NCBI GenBank assembly: GCA_001689445.1
Contig: LUJN01000044.1
Coordinates: forward strand, 62,001-126,000
From: Bacteroidales bacterium M3
GTDB taxonomy: Bacteria > Bacteroidota > Bacteroidia > Bacteroidales > Muribaculaceae
Length of the DNA: 64,000 bases
Reading direction: 5' to 3'
Position 1 is the stretch's first letter. Each line of letters begins with the position of its first letter. Of this stretch, positions 25,845-33,641 are shown piece by piece. A program made the translations under genes and the position numbers. A model generated the notes under the pieces. The model saw nothing but the letters and a program-made list of their open reading frames with translations, made no database searches and was not told the origin of the DNA.

Positions 25845-26590
25845 AGGCGATGATATTTGCGGCCGGTCTCGGCACGCGTCTGCGCCCGTTGACCGACAAT
25901 ATGCCCAAGGCCCTTGTCCCCGTCGGTGGCGTGCCGATGCTTGAACGGGTGATGAGGCGGCTGATTGACGCGGGATTTGACGACGTGACAGTCAACGTCC
26001 ACCACTTTGCGCCGATGGTTGTCGATTTCCTGCGGGCGCATGACTGGTTTGGCATCACGGTGCATGTCAGCGACGAGAGCGGGATGCTTCTCGACACGGG
26101 GGGCGGCATCCTCCATGCCCGGCAGTGGCTCGACGGCGGCGAGCCGTTTATGGTGCACAATGCCGACATATTGACCGATCTCGACTTGCGGACGATGTAT
26201 GACGCACACGTGGCCTCGAGCAATGTAGCCACGCTTCTTGTGGGGGAGCGTGAGACTTCGCGATACCTGCTCGCCGACCCCTCGGGGCGTTTGCGCGGCT
26301 GGACCAATCTCTCCACCGGTGAAGTGCGTCCTGCCGGTCTCGCATATGACCCGGCTATCCATCGCAAGGTGGCCTTTGGTGGCGTGCATGTCATCTCTCC
26401 GGCCATATTTGACCCTCTTGCCGCTTTCAGCGCCGATGCGGCGAAATTTTCCATTATACCGTTCTATCTCTCTGTATGCGATGTTCTTACGATAGGCACT
26501 TACGCCCCTTCTGCCCCTTATGCATGGCACGATATCGGCAAGCCGCAGTCGCTCGCAGCAGCAGAGGAAGCTCTCAAGGGGTTTAATTAG
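25841..26590 (+). CDS. murU: MurU-like nucleotidyltransferase (MurNAc-1-phosphate uridylyltransferase)
   Basis: 249 residues. The N-terminus has the sugar-nucleotidyltransferase signature 'FAAGLGTRLRPLTDNMPKAL' (about residues 5-24), then 'VNVHHFA', a metal site in 'MVHNADILTDLDL' and 'GWTNLSTGEVRP'. The length fits MurU (about 225-250). Coupled translation with the AmgK-like kinase through a 4-bp overlap supports the pathway sugar to sugar-1-phosphate to UDP-sugar, which bypasses de novo UDP-MurNAc synthesis and fosfomycin-sensitive MurA. Other hexose-1-phosphate substrates cannot be ruled out. Confidence 0.85.
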   Translation: MKAMIFAAGLGTRLRPLTDNMPKALVPVGGVPMLERVMRRLIDAGFDDVTVNVHHFAPMVVDFLRAHDWFGITVHVSDESGMLLDTGGGILHARQWLDGGEPFMVHNADILTDLDLRTMYDAHVASSNVATLLVGERETSRYLLADPSGRLRGWTNLSTGEVRPAGLAYDPAIHRKVAFGGVHVISPAIFDPLAAFSADAAKFSIIPFYLSVCDVLTIGTYAPSAPYAWHDIGKPQSLAAAEEALKGFN

Positions 26591-26680
26591 GTTAATTTGT
26601 AAAAAATCTGATTAAGAGGTCATCAAGGTATGGAATAATGTCGTATATTTATGACGTTAACCTATTAACTTTTACCTAAG

Positions 26681-28189
26681 ATGAATACCGAAATCAGACT
26701 TAACAAGAATCATCTTGTCGCCACGCTCGGCAAGCCGGCCTCGCAGTTTACCCGTGAGGATATCGTCACCTATGTCGAGCGGGAGGGGATTGAGATGGTC
26801 AACTTCATGTACCCCGCCGCAGACGGGCGTCTGAAGACGCTCAATTTTGTGATAAACGACCTGGCCTACCTTGAGACTATCCTCTGCTGCGGCGAGAGGG
26901 TCGACGGGTCGAGCCTCTTTCCCCACTATATCGAGGCGGGAAACAGCGACCTGTATGTCGTGCCGCGCTTTCGCACGGCGTTCCGCGACCCGTTTGCCGA
27001 GATACCGACACTGACGATGCTTTGCTCGTTCATGGACAAGGAGGGCAACCCGATGGCCTCGTCGCCGGTGCACATCCTCGACAAGGCGTGTGACGACTTC
27101 ACCCGTGTTACGGGAATGGAGTTTCAGGCGATGGGCGAGCTTGAGTTTTACGTCATCGCACCCGACGACGGGACGTTTCCCGCCACCGACCAGCGCGGCT
27201 ACCATGAGTCGGCGCCGTTTGCCAAGTTCAACGACTTCCGTGCCCGTTGTATGCAGTATATTGCCCAGGCCGGCGGACGCATCAAGTACGGGCATTCGGA
27301 GGTGGGTAACTTCACCCTCCACGGCACGGTCTACGAGCAGAATGAGATAGAGTTTCTCCCTGTCGATGCCCGCGATGCCGCCGATCAGCTTGTCATCGCC
27401 AAGTGGATAATACGCAACCTCGGCTACAAGATGGGCTACAACGTCACATTCGCCCCCAAGATTACCGCCGGTAAGGCCGGCTCGGGGCTTCATATCCATA
27501 TGCGCATCATGAAGGACGGGCGCAACATGATGCTCGACGCCGACCGGCGCCTCAGCGACACGGCACGCCGCGCTATAGCCGGGATGATGGATATGGCGGA
27601 GTCAATCACGGCTTTCGGTAACACGATACCGACTTCCTATTTCCGTCTTGTACCCCATCAGGAGGCACCGACCAATATCTGCTGGGGCGACCGCAACCGC
27701 TCGGTGCTCGTGCGCGTACCGCTCGGGTGGACGGCTGACAAGGATATGTGCCACGCGGTCAACCCGTTGTCGAGTTGTCCCGCAACCGACTATACGGGCA
27801 AGCAGACGGTCGAGATACGCTCGGCCGACGGCTCGGCCGACATATACCTGCTCATCGCCGCACTTGCCGTGGCGTGCCGCCATGGGTTTGAGATGGATGA
27901 TGCGCTCAAGGTGGCCGAGGACACCTACGTGGATGTCAACATCCATCAGGCCGCCAATGCAGCCCGTGCCGAGCATCTTGCCCACCTCCCGGCCAACTGC
28001 GCCCAGTCGGCCGACTGCCTTGAGCGGCAACGCGGACTCTACGAGCGCGACGGCGTGTTCAGCCGCGCCATCATCGACGGCACCATCGCCCGCTTGCGCT
28101 CCTACAACGACCCGCGCCTCATAGCCGAGGCCAAAAACAATCCCACCGAGATGCAGCACCTCGTCCAGAAATATCTCTACTGCGGCTGA
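26681..28189 (+). CDS. glnA: Glutamine synthetase family protein
   Basis: 502 residues. The beta-grasp N-terminal domain (about 28-130, 'MVNFMYPAADGRLKTLNF') is followed by the catalytic domain: 'GELEFYV' with metal ligand Glu154, GSGLHIH (267-273), and 'ICWGDRNRSVLVRVP' (about 333-347) with substrate-binding arginines. It condenses glutamate and ammonia to glutamine. I do not see the C-terminal adenylylation motif of enteric GlnA, so control probably differs. It stands alone: 90 bp after murU, and a palindromic element follows it. The leader contains an imperfect palindrome at 26641-26656. Confidence 0.9.
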   Translation: MNTEIRLNKNHLVATLGKPASQFTREDIVTYVEREGIEMVNFMYPAADGRLKTLNFVINDLAYLETILCCGERVDGSSLFPHYIEAGNSDLYVVPRFRTAFRDPFAEIPTLTMLCSFMDKEGNPMASSPVHILDKACDDFTRVTGMEFQAMGELEFYVIAPDDGTFPATDQRGYHESAPFAKFNDFRARCMQYIAQAGGRIKYGHSEVGNFTLHGTVYEQNEIEFLPVDARDAADQLVIAKWIIRNLGYKMGYNVTFAPKITAGKAGSGLHIHMRIMKDGRNMMLDADRRLSDTARRAIAGMMDMAESITAFGNTIPTSYFRLVPHQEAPTNICWGDRNRSVLVRVPLGWTADKDMCHAVNPLSSCPATDYTGKQTVEIRSADGSADIYLLIAALAVACRHGFEMDDALKVAEDTYVDVNIHQAANAARAEHLAHLPANCAQSADCLERQRGLYERDGVFSRAIIDGTIARLRSYNDPRLIAEAKNNPTEMQHLVQKYLYCG

Positions 28190-28226
28190 TGGTGAGGCAT
28201 CGAGGGGAGTAATCCCGGAAAAATAG

Positions 28227-28317
28227 ATTAACCTGTAGGGACATGCCTTAGGCATGTGGAAATTGCAGATATTTGCGCATAAGTCCACATGCCGGAGGCA
28301 TGTCCCTACAGGTTAAT
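28227..28317. repeat. Palindromic GTAGGG/CCCTAC element, ACATGCC..GGCATGT core
   Basis: Arms 28227-28260 and 28284-28317 (34 bp each, about two mismatches) start or end in ATTAACCTGTAGGG or its complement, and each carries an internal palindrome ACATGCCnnnGGCATGT. The 23-base loop shows no sign of coding. It lies between glnA and a membrane-protein gene and may serve as a terminator. Confidence 0.85.
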
Positions 28318-28470
28318 CGGCATATATTCTTGACCTTAATGGCGTTGCAACTTACGTTGCACTGTAACGTCCAAAAATCGGGGTGAAACCGAACCGTCGC
28401 CGACCCGCCGGTTGTTATATATCAAACGGTATTTGATACTATTTGATGACACAACTAAATACACACGACT

Positions 28471-29016
28471 ATGAAAACTATCAGATTGAAGGACAAAAAG
28501 CTGTGGATGTGGGAAGGGATGATGGTTGTTTCGCTCGTTATATCGGGTGCGGTCTATTGCGGCATAATGGGTTCGTTGAGCGGACGGCTTAGCCTGTCGG
28601 ATGTGCTCTCACCGGCGTTGCTCTATGTTATGCCATGTGTGCTTGCGGGAGTTGTGACCTATTATATGTATGGCAAGGGATATGGTGCAGGGTCGCTTGC
28701 TGCCGTACAGCTTATGGTGAGTGCCGCGCTGATGTGGGGCGAGACTGTGCTTATATGCGGAGGTGGCATTGCGGGCGAGCCTGAACTGACTTCTGCCTTT
28801 ATAGGATTGTGGGTGTTGGGTGCGATTGTGCCTGTGATGTTGAGCTGTTATATGGCCATAAGACTGCTCCACGCTGTCGAGCACGACGATTGGGAGACGG
28901 GCACATCTATAGCATGGCGATGCCGCATGTATGGCACAACACCCCATCGTCGCGAAACCGAGACCCGCGTAGCCATCTATAGCCGCCCCGGCGACATCCG
29001 CTTCCCCGCCCGTTAA
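28471..29016 (+). CDS. Small multi-pass membrane protein of unknown function
   Basis: 181 residues with about four hydrophobic segments (roughly 13-35, 47-66, 74-98 and 106-132), then a hydrophilic C-terminal tail of about 50 residues rich in Arg ('RRETETRVAIYSRPGD'). The N-terminus is positive (KTIRLKDKK). I do not recognise a family. It starts 153 bp after the palindromic element and is followed at 29048 by a decayed acetyltransferase fragment, so this spot may be an insertion site for accessory genes. Confidence 0.6.
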   Translation: MKTIRLKDKKLWMWEGMMVVSLVISGAVYCGIMGSLSGRLSLSDVLSPALLYVMPCVLAGVVTYYMYGKGYGAGSLAAVQLMVSAALMWGETVLICGGGIAGEPELTSAFIGLWVLGAIVPVMLSCYMAIRLLHAVEHDDWETGTSIAWRCRMYGTTPHRRETETRVAIYSRPGDIRFPAR

Positions 29017-29047
29017 AAGGGAAAAGAGCACTATTTCCAATGGTGAT

Positions 29048-29164
29048 ATGGATTTCAAGAAGCTGACCCAGATTCAACTCTCCGATGACACAGAGATAAA
29101 GCCGTTCAGATGCTCAGAAGATGATTTGAACGGTTTTCTTTTTGACCTCAGAAATTTCGTATAA
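29048..29164 (+). pseudogene. GNAT acetyltransferase remnant with internal deletion
   Basis: A 38-codon frame. Its first 33 codons (LSDDTEIKPFRCSEDDLNGF, then LFD) match the N-terminus of the intact GNAT gene at 44419-44955 (LSSDTEIKPFHCTEQDLNGF, then LFD), and its last codons (FDLRNF) match that protein's C-terminus (FDLKNF). About 135 central codons with the acetyl-CoA site are missing, and the junction lies in TTTGAC, present at both ends. The 18 bp before the ATG (TTTCCAATGGTGATATGG) match the end of the small partner gene upstream of the intact copy. This is a decayed toxin-antitoxin-like pair. Confidence 0.82.
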
Positions 29165-29187
29165 TACTTCAGATAAGTTGTCGGACA

Positions 29188-29919
29188 TCAGAGGGCGTCG
29201 TTGAGCACTTGCAGCCCTGACGAGGCAAGGCGGCGGTAGTCCTTGGAGGCGAGGTAGCGCTCGATGTGGTCGGCGTGGCGGTGATTGTGGAGGTCGGTGC
29301 CGATGAAGTCCACGAGGCCGTTCTCGACAAGCCATGATGCCATGGAGCGTTCTGCGTTTCCGTAATATCCCGCAAGGCTCAGGAGATTGACCTGAAACAG
29401 TGTGCCTGTCGAGTGCAACTCGGTGTACCGTTGCCGGCGTGTGTGGTAGTAGTGGTAACGCTCGGGGTGGGCAAGTATGGGACGGTAGCCCTTGACTTTC
29501 AGGTCAAACAGCAGTTTGTCAAGACCCCATGGCTCCTGGATAAATGAGTTTTCCACAAGCAGGTAGTTGCCGGGGAGCGGCACGATGTTGTCCTCTTGCA
29601 GTTGCTTCATGAAGAACTCGTCGATGCGGTATTCGGCCGAGTGGCTTATGTCGATGTCGATGTTGCGTGCCGTCAGTTCATCTTTCAGCAACTTTAGAGC
29701 GGGGTCTATGGTGGCGGGGGTGTTTTCAAATGTGTCCATTGTCACATGGGGGCTTGCGATGATGCGCTTTATGCCCCAGTCCCTCATTCGCGAGATAAGT
29801 TCAGCCGACGTAGAGGCATCGGGGGAGCCATCATCTATGCCGGGGACGATATGACAGTGAATATCTGTTGAGAAAAGCAGGGGGGCAGGTTGCTCCTTTT
29901 TCTTGAATAATCCAAACAT
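29188..29919 (-). CDS. CpsB/YwqE-type tyrosine-protein phosphatase (PHP family)
   Basis: 243 residues from 'MFGLFKKK', the usual family start; upstream Met codons at 29952 and 29982 lie at or above the predicted transcription start. PHP motifs: 'STDIHCHIVPGIDDG' (His21, His23), 'IIASPHVTMDTF', 'SAEYRIDEFF', 'ILAHPERYHYY' and 'FIGTDLHNHRH'. These metal-dependent enzymes dephosphorylate BY-kinases that control capsule and exopolysaccharide length. No kinase is adjacent, but capsule-type genes (CapD-like, sugar transferase) lie 4-9 kb away. The gene is transcribed alone and diverges from oadA. Confidence 0.9.
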   Translation of the reverse strand: MFGLFKKKEQPAPLLFSTDIHCHIVPGIDDGSPDASTSAELISRMRDWGIKRIIASPHVTMDTFENTPATIDPALKLLKDELTARNIDIDISHSAEYRIDEFFMKQLQEDNIVPLPGNYLLVENSFIQEPWGLDKLLFDLKVKGYRPILAHPERYHYYHTRRQRYTELHSTGTLFQVNLLSLAGYYGNAERSMASWLVENGLVDFIGTDLHNHRHADHIERYLASKDYRRLASSGLQVLNDAL

Positions 29920-29970
29920 CTGGTTATGTGTTTTTATCTTTTTCAGATTCATGTCCGTTGATAGGACATA

Positions 29971-30001
29971 CAAAAGTAACAATTTCCATTCACATACCCA
30001 A
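29971..30001 (-). promoter_or_regulatory. Promoter for the CpsB-type phosphatase gene
   Basis: On the minus strand TTG (30001-29999), a 20-bp spacer and TACTTTTG (29978-29971) match the Bacteroidetes promoter. The start point near 29964 supports the Met at 29919. Confidence 0.6.
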
Positions 30002-30052
30002 CCGATAAAACAAAAATATGTGTATGGTTGTATTTTATTACGGAAATTTTTC

Positions 30053-30061
30053 TACATTTGC
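30053..30061 (+). promoter_or_regulatory. -7 box for oadA
   Basis: TACATTTGC is an exact TAnnTTTGC match 41 bp upstream of the oadA ATG; a TTG lies at 30028-30030 (22-bp spacer). It rules out the longer frame beginning at 30018. Confidence 0.6.
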
Positions 30062-30101
30062 CGTATTCACATTTACAACTAACAATAAAACAACTTCCGA
30101 C

Positions 30102-31970
30102 ATGAAACGTAACCTGAAAATTCGAGACCTCACCATGAGAGACGGCCAGCAATCCCTGTTTGCCACACGTATGGACCAGTCGTGCATCGACCGTCTGCTC
30201 CCTCATTATAAGAATGCCGGGTTCTATGCCATCGAGGTGTGGGGCGGTGCGGTCCCCGACTCGGTGATGCGCTATCTCGACGAGTCGCCGTGGGATCGCC
30301 TGCGCAGCGTCAGCAAGGTGATGCAGGGCATATCGCTGTTGACGGCACTGTCGCGTGGACGTAACCTGTTTGGTTATGTGCCATATCCGACGAGCGTGCT
30401 CGAAGGATTCTATAAGGAGGCAATCGCCAACGGGCTTAACGTGATGCGTATCTTTGACGCCCTGAATGACCTCGACAACGTGAAGGAGTCAATTGAGATA
30501 ATCAATCGTCTCGGTGGAATAGCCGACGGTGCGGTGTGCTATACGGTCGACCCGAAGGATGAAGCCCCGGCGGCGAAAAAATCTTTCTTCTCGCGTCTGT
30601 TTGGAGGAGGGTCAAAGCCTGAGTCCAAGAAAATTTTTACCGATGAATATTTTGTAGGGAAAGCCCGGGGCATGGAGGCTCTCGGCGCAAAGATTATAAC
30701 CCTCAAGGATATGGCGGGTCTTGTCAACCCGGCGCGCATAGCCACTCTCATCCCGGCCCTGAAACGCGCCGTGTCTGTGCCGGTAGATTTCCACACCCAC
30801 TGTACGCCGGGCTACGGTCTCGCCTCGTCGGTGATGGCGATGCTCCACGGGGTGGATATACTCGACACCAATATATGGTATTTCGGAGGCGGCTCGGCTG
30901 CACCCGCCGTGGAGCTGATATATCTTTTCGCCAAGAAAATGGATATAGAGGTGGAGGTCAACATGGAGGCACTCACATACATCCGCAAGGAGCTGCGTGC
31001 CGTGCGTGAGTCGTTGAGCGACTTTGATCTCGTGAAGACGTTCCCGCGCGACTTTGACCCGCTGACCGATACCGTGCCGGCAGAGATTGACGCCCTGATA
31101 GACAAGGCCATCTCGGCCGCGCGTGTCAATGACGAGGCTACGTTGCTCGATGCCTGCCACAAGGTGGAGGAGTATTTCGGATTTCCCAAGCCCAACCTGC
31201 TTGTCAAGGATGCTGAGGTGCCGGGCGGCATGTACTCCAACATGGTTGCCCAACTCAAGGCCCTTGGAGCTGCTGACTTGCTCGACGACGCGATGAGGCT
31301 GATACCCAAGGTGCGCCGCGATGCAGGGCTTGTGCCCCTCGTTACTCCCACAAGCCAGATTGTCGGCAGTCAGGCGGTGTCGCTCGCCCTCGACCGCAAG
31401 AAGGGTAACCGCGACTATTCCAATCCCTCCAACCAGTTTATCGCCCTCGTCAAGGGTGAATATGGCAAGACCCCGGTGCCGGTCGATCCGGCTTTCCGCG
31501 AGCTTATAACGGGCAGCCCCGAGGAGCATCCCTATGATGTGAACTCATACCGCAAGCCGGCCAATCCCATGCTTGACGACCTCGGGGGCACGCCGCTCGC
31601 CGTCAATCGCGAGGAGGAATTGCTCCTTGAGCTGCTCCCCACTGTCGCCAACGGCTTCCTGCGCAAGCGTCGCGCCGCCGAGTATGCCGAGAAGACTCCG
31701 GCCAAGGAGGTGAAGCCCGTCAGGGAGGAGGCCGCAGTTGTCATCGAGGCTCCTACAGGCCCCACGGTCAATGCCCCTATGGGCGGCAAGGTAGTGGAGA
31801 TAAAGGTCACCCCCGGCACTGTGGTGAAAAAAGGCGACCCGCTGCTTGTCTACGAGGCTATGAAGATGGAAAACGAGATTGCCTCCGACATAGCCGGTAC
31901 CGTGAAGCGCGTCCTCGTCAACATCGGCGATGTCGTGGGCACCGACGCCCCCCTCGTGGAGTTTGAATGA
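30102..31970 (+). CDS. oadA: Oxaloacetate decarboxylase alpha / pyruvate carboxylase subunit B
   Basis: 622 residues. The carboxyltransferase TIM barrel starts with 'LTMRDGQQSLFATRM' (metal and substrate site) and has 'FHTHCTPGYG'. A PYC/OADA region follows, and a biotinyl domain with biotin Lys588 in EAMKMEN ends the protein, after an Ala/Pro/Glu linker. An insert of about 25 residues (AAKKSFFSRLFGGGSKPESK, near residue 155) interrupts the barrel. It transfers CO2 between oxaloacetate and biotin. The membrane beta and gamma partners are not nearby, so whether it feeds a sodium pump or a carboxylase is undecided. Confidence 0.9.
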   Translation: MKRNLKIRDLTMRDGQQSLFATRMDQSCIDRLLPHYKNAGFYAIEVWGGAVPDSVMRYLDESPWDRLRSVSKVMQGISLLTALSRGRNLFGYVPYPTSVLEGFYKEAIANGLNVMRIFDALNDLDNVKESIEIINRLGGIADGAVCYTVDPKDEAPAAKKSFFSRLFGGGSKPESKKIFTDEYFVGKARGMEALGAKIITLKDMAGLVNPARIATLIPALKRAVSVPVDFHTHCTPGYGLASSVMAMLHGVDILDTNIWYFGGGSAAPAVELIYLFAKKMDIEVEVNMEALTYIRKELRAVRESLSDFDLVKTFPRDFDPLTDTVPAEIDALIDKAISAARVNDEATLLDACHKVEEYFGFPKPNLLVKDAEVPGGMYSNMVAQLKALGAADLLDDAMRLIPKVRRDAGLVPLVTPTSQIVGSQAVSLALDRKKGNRDYSNPSNQFIALVKGEYGKTPVPVDPAFRELITGSPEEHPYDVNSYRKPANPMLDDLGGTPLAVNREEELLLELLPTVANGFLRKRRAAEYAEKTPAKEVKPVREEAAVVIEAPTGPTVNAPMGGKVVEIKVTPGTVVKKGDPLLVYEAMKMENEIASDIAGTVKRVLVNIGDVVGTDAPLVEFE

Positions 31971-32016
31971 CATTCTTCCCCGTATATAGATAAAATCTGC
32001 GAATTTATTGTCTGAA

Positions 32017-32049
32017 TTTTGTTATTCAGAATAAAGATGTTAAATTTGC
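32017..32049 (+). promoter_or_regulatory. Strong promoter for the leader RNA and abi gene
   Basis: TTTTG (32017-32021), a 19-bp spacer and TAAATTTGC (32041-32049) form one of the best Bacteroidetes promoter matches in the window. Transcription would begin near 32055, exactly before the structured leader. Confidence 0.75.
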
Positions 32050-32054
32050 AGTAA

Positions 32055-32105
32055 CATACTTACCCCGCTTCCCGTAGGAACAGCGCGCTCAGGGTAAGTT
32101 TTTTT
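32055..32105 (+). ncRNA. Compact structured leader RNA with terminator, upstream of abi gene
   Basis: An outer 8-bp stem pairs ACTTACCC (32058-32065) with GGGTAAGT (32092-32099). Inside it a second stem (CGCT/AGCG then TCC/GGA, 32066-32085) closes a CGTA tetraloop with a 2-base bulge, leaving CGCTCA (32086-32091) unpaired. A run of T follows (32099-32105), so the RNA should end here, about 50 nt long, with read-through giving the abi mRNA whose ATG is at 32112. The layout resembles the ncRNA-AbiF loci reported as RNA-controlled toxin systems. Homology of this RNA was not tested. Confidence 0.7.
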
Positions 32106-32111
32106 GTTTTT

Positions 32112-33002
32112 ATGACACTCCCGCGTTATAATCAACCACAGATTTCGGTGGCAGATCAGATTCAGCTTCTAAAATCGGATGGTCTTGTTTTTACCGATGA
32201 AAACAAGGCGCAGCACCTCTTGGAAAATATTAGCCTTTTTAGGTTGAAAAGCTACTTAATGCCATTACGTAGGCTTGATTCGCGTAAGTTCAAAGATGGG
32301 GCAAGTTTTGAGGATGCCTATTCCTTGTACAAATTTGACGCGGCATTGAGAAAAATGGTGTGCTCGGAGCTTGAAAAAATAGAAGTGTCAATCAGGACGC
32401 GCCTGTCACTGGTAATGGGCGACGAGGCCGGTATATACTGGTTTGAAAATCCTGCCAATTTTCGGAATGTCAATCGTCATGCCACGTTGTTGGCTTCTTT
32501 GCGGTCTGAGTTGCAAAGAAGTGACGATGATGCCATTGTCGGGTTCATGCGGAATTATTCCAACAGCTTTCCTCCGAGCTGGATGACTTTTGAAATAAGT
32601 TCGTTCGGCACGTTATCAATGATGTATCGCTGTCTTAACGCGGGTCACGCAAGAAGAAAATTGGCCCGTTTTTATGGCGTGTCAGACACGGTCATGGAAT
32701 CGTGGCTCCATTCAATTGTGTATGTGAGGAATATATGTGCCCATCATAGCAGATTATGGAATCGTCGATTGAGTATCAACGCCCTCGTGCCACGTCGTAC
32801 GTATTTGCCGTTCATAAAAATTCCGGATGACACGAAGAGGGTGTATTATATTCTCTCCATCTTGCTGTATTTCCTTCAGTCTGTCAATCCGCAAAACACA
32901 TTTGTGTCACGCTTCAAATCATTGCTTGCAGAATATCCTGCAGTAAGTGTTGTTGCAATGGGCTTTCCGAATGATTGGGAAAATGAAACGCTTTGGCAAT
33001 AG
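32112..33002 (+). CDS. Abi_2/AbiD-AbiF family HEPN abortive-infection protein
   Basis: 296 residues, the usual length. The N-terminal 'ISVADQIQLLKSDGLVF' and 'YSLYKFDAALRKMVCSELEKIEVSIRTRL' segments (key words: YKFDAALR, EKIEVSIR) are Abi_2 hallmarks. A HEPN catalytic motif RNICAH (R206-H211, RxxxxH) is followed by 'HSRLWNR'. HEPN proteins of this family are RNA-cleaving toxins in phage defence. The gene is visibly richer in A and T than its neighbours, which suggests transfer. It sits 6 bp behind a terminator-ended leader RNA with its own promoter, between housekeeping genes oadA and rpmE2. Confidence 0.88.
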   Translation: MTLPRYNQPQISVADQIQLLKSDGLVFTDENKAQHLLENISLFRLKSYLMPLRRLDSRKFKDGASFEDAYSLYKFDAALRKMVCSELEKIEVSIRTRLSLVMGDEAGIYWFENPANFRNVNRHATLLASLRSELQRSDDDAIVGFMRNYSNSFPPSWMTFEISSFGTLSMMYRCLNAGHARRKLARFYGVSDTVMESWLHSIVYVRNICAHHSRLWNRRLSINALVPRRTYLPFIKIPDDTKRVYYILSILLYFLQSVNPQNTFVSRFKSLLAEYPAVSVVAMGFPNDWENETLWQ

Positions 33003-33070
33003 TCAAGGTGTATTTAACTGGTGCCGCCAAGCGGGTGATATTTGGACGTGTGCGTAAAAGATTTATGATT

Positions 33071-33104
33071 TTTTTGTCATGTGTGAAAAAATCACTACAT
33101 TTGC
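33071..33104 (+). promoter_or_regulatory. Promoter for rpmE2
   Basis: TTTTTG (33071-33076), a 19-bp spacer and TACATTTGC (33096-33104) match the consensus closely. The 5' leader to the rpmE2 ATG is about 65 nt. Confidence 0.75.
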
Positions 33105-33176
33105 ACGCCATTACTACAAAGCGTCCTACCAACGCTACGTTTAACCGCAAGAACAATCATAATAAGACAATAAGAG

Positions 33177-33431
33177 ATGAAAAAAGACCTCCATCCTTCC
33201 AGTTATCGCGAAGTGGTATTCAAAGACATGTCAAATGATGATATTTTCATCACCCGTTCAACTGTTGCAGCCAAGGAGACCATTACGGTCGACGGCAAGG
33301 AGTATCCGTTGGTGAAGCTTGAAATCACCAGCTCTTCCCACCCGTTCTTCACCGGCAAGCAGAAGCTCGTCGACACCGCCGGTCGCGTCGACAAGTTCAT
33401 GAGCCGCTACGCCAGCAGCAAGAAGAAATAA
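33177..33431 (+). CDS. rpmE2: 50S ribosomal protein L31 type B
   Basis: 84 residues beginning '[17 protein letters not shown]' and containing '[23 protein letters not shown]', the type B signature (words SSHPFFTG and GRVDKF). The cysteines that bind zinc in type A L31 are absent, so this is the zinc-independent form. It is a component of the large ribosomal subunit at the central protuberance bridge. It is monocistronic with a strong promoter and a strong terminator at 33453. Confidence 0.96.
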   Translation: MKKDLHPSSYREVVFKDMSNDDIFITRSTVAAKETITVDGKEYPLVKLEITSSSHPFFTGKQKLVDTAGRVDKFMSRYASSKKK

Positions 33432-33452
33432 TCGTCTTAAGGCCGATATATT

Positions 33453-33494
33453 ACGATGAGTGCCCCAAGAATAATGGGGCACTCATCGTTTTTT
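33453..33494 (+). terminator. Intrinsic terminator after rpmE2
   Basis: A perfect 15-bp stem (33453-33467 with 33475-33489) around a 7-base loop is followed directly by a T run (33489-33494). Confidence 0.92.
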
Positions 33495-33570
33495 ATGCGC
33501 ATGTCAGGCCTGTTTTGTCCCGTTTTGTGACTTAATTCGGGATTTGTTGCCGTTTACGTCTCCTTTTGGC

Positions 33571-33601
33571 TTGTGCCGCACAAAAAAAATACTTAAATTT
33601 G
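33571..33601 (+). promoter_or_regulatory. Promoter for the CapD-like gene
   Basis: TTG (33571-33573), 20-bp spacer and TAAATTTG (33594-33601), 41 bp upstream of the ATG. Confidence 0.6.
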
Positions 33602-33641
33602 TGGCTTCCTAATAATTGTATTGTCGCACACATAACACATA

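Noticed and set aside
25757..26530. Long antisense frames opposite murU and other GC-rich genes
   Set aside because: These are frame shadows of strongly supported genes on the other strand, with no domain or signal.
28341..28470. Possible extra small RNA or promoter before the 181-residue membrane protein
   Set aside because: No TAnnTTTG box with correct spacing and no stable stem beyond a short GCAAC/GTTGC pair.
30018..30101. N-terminal extension of OadA
   Set aside because: It covers the TACATTTGC promoter box and its residues do not match the family; the start at 30102 begins the conserved domain.
32055..32105. CRISPR repeat origin for the abi leader hairpin
   Set aside because: There is only one copy, with no spacers, array or cas genes; the hairpin resemblance alone is not enough.
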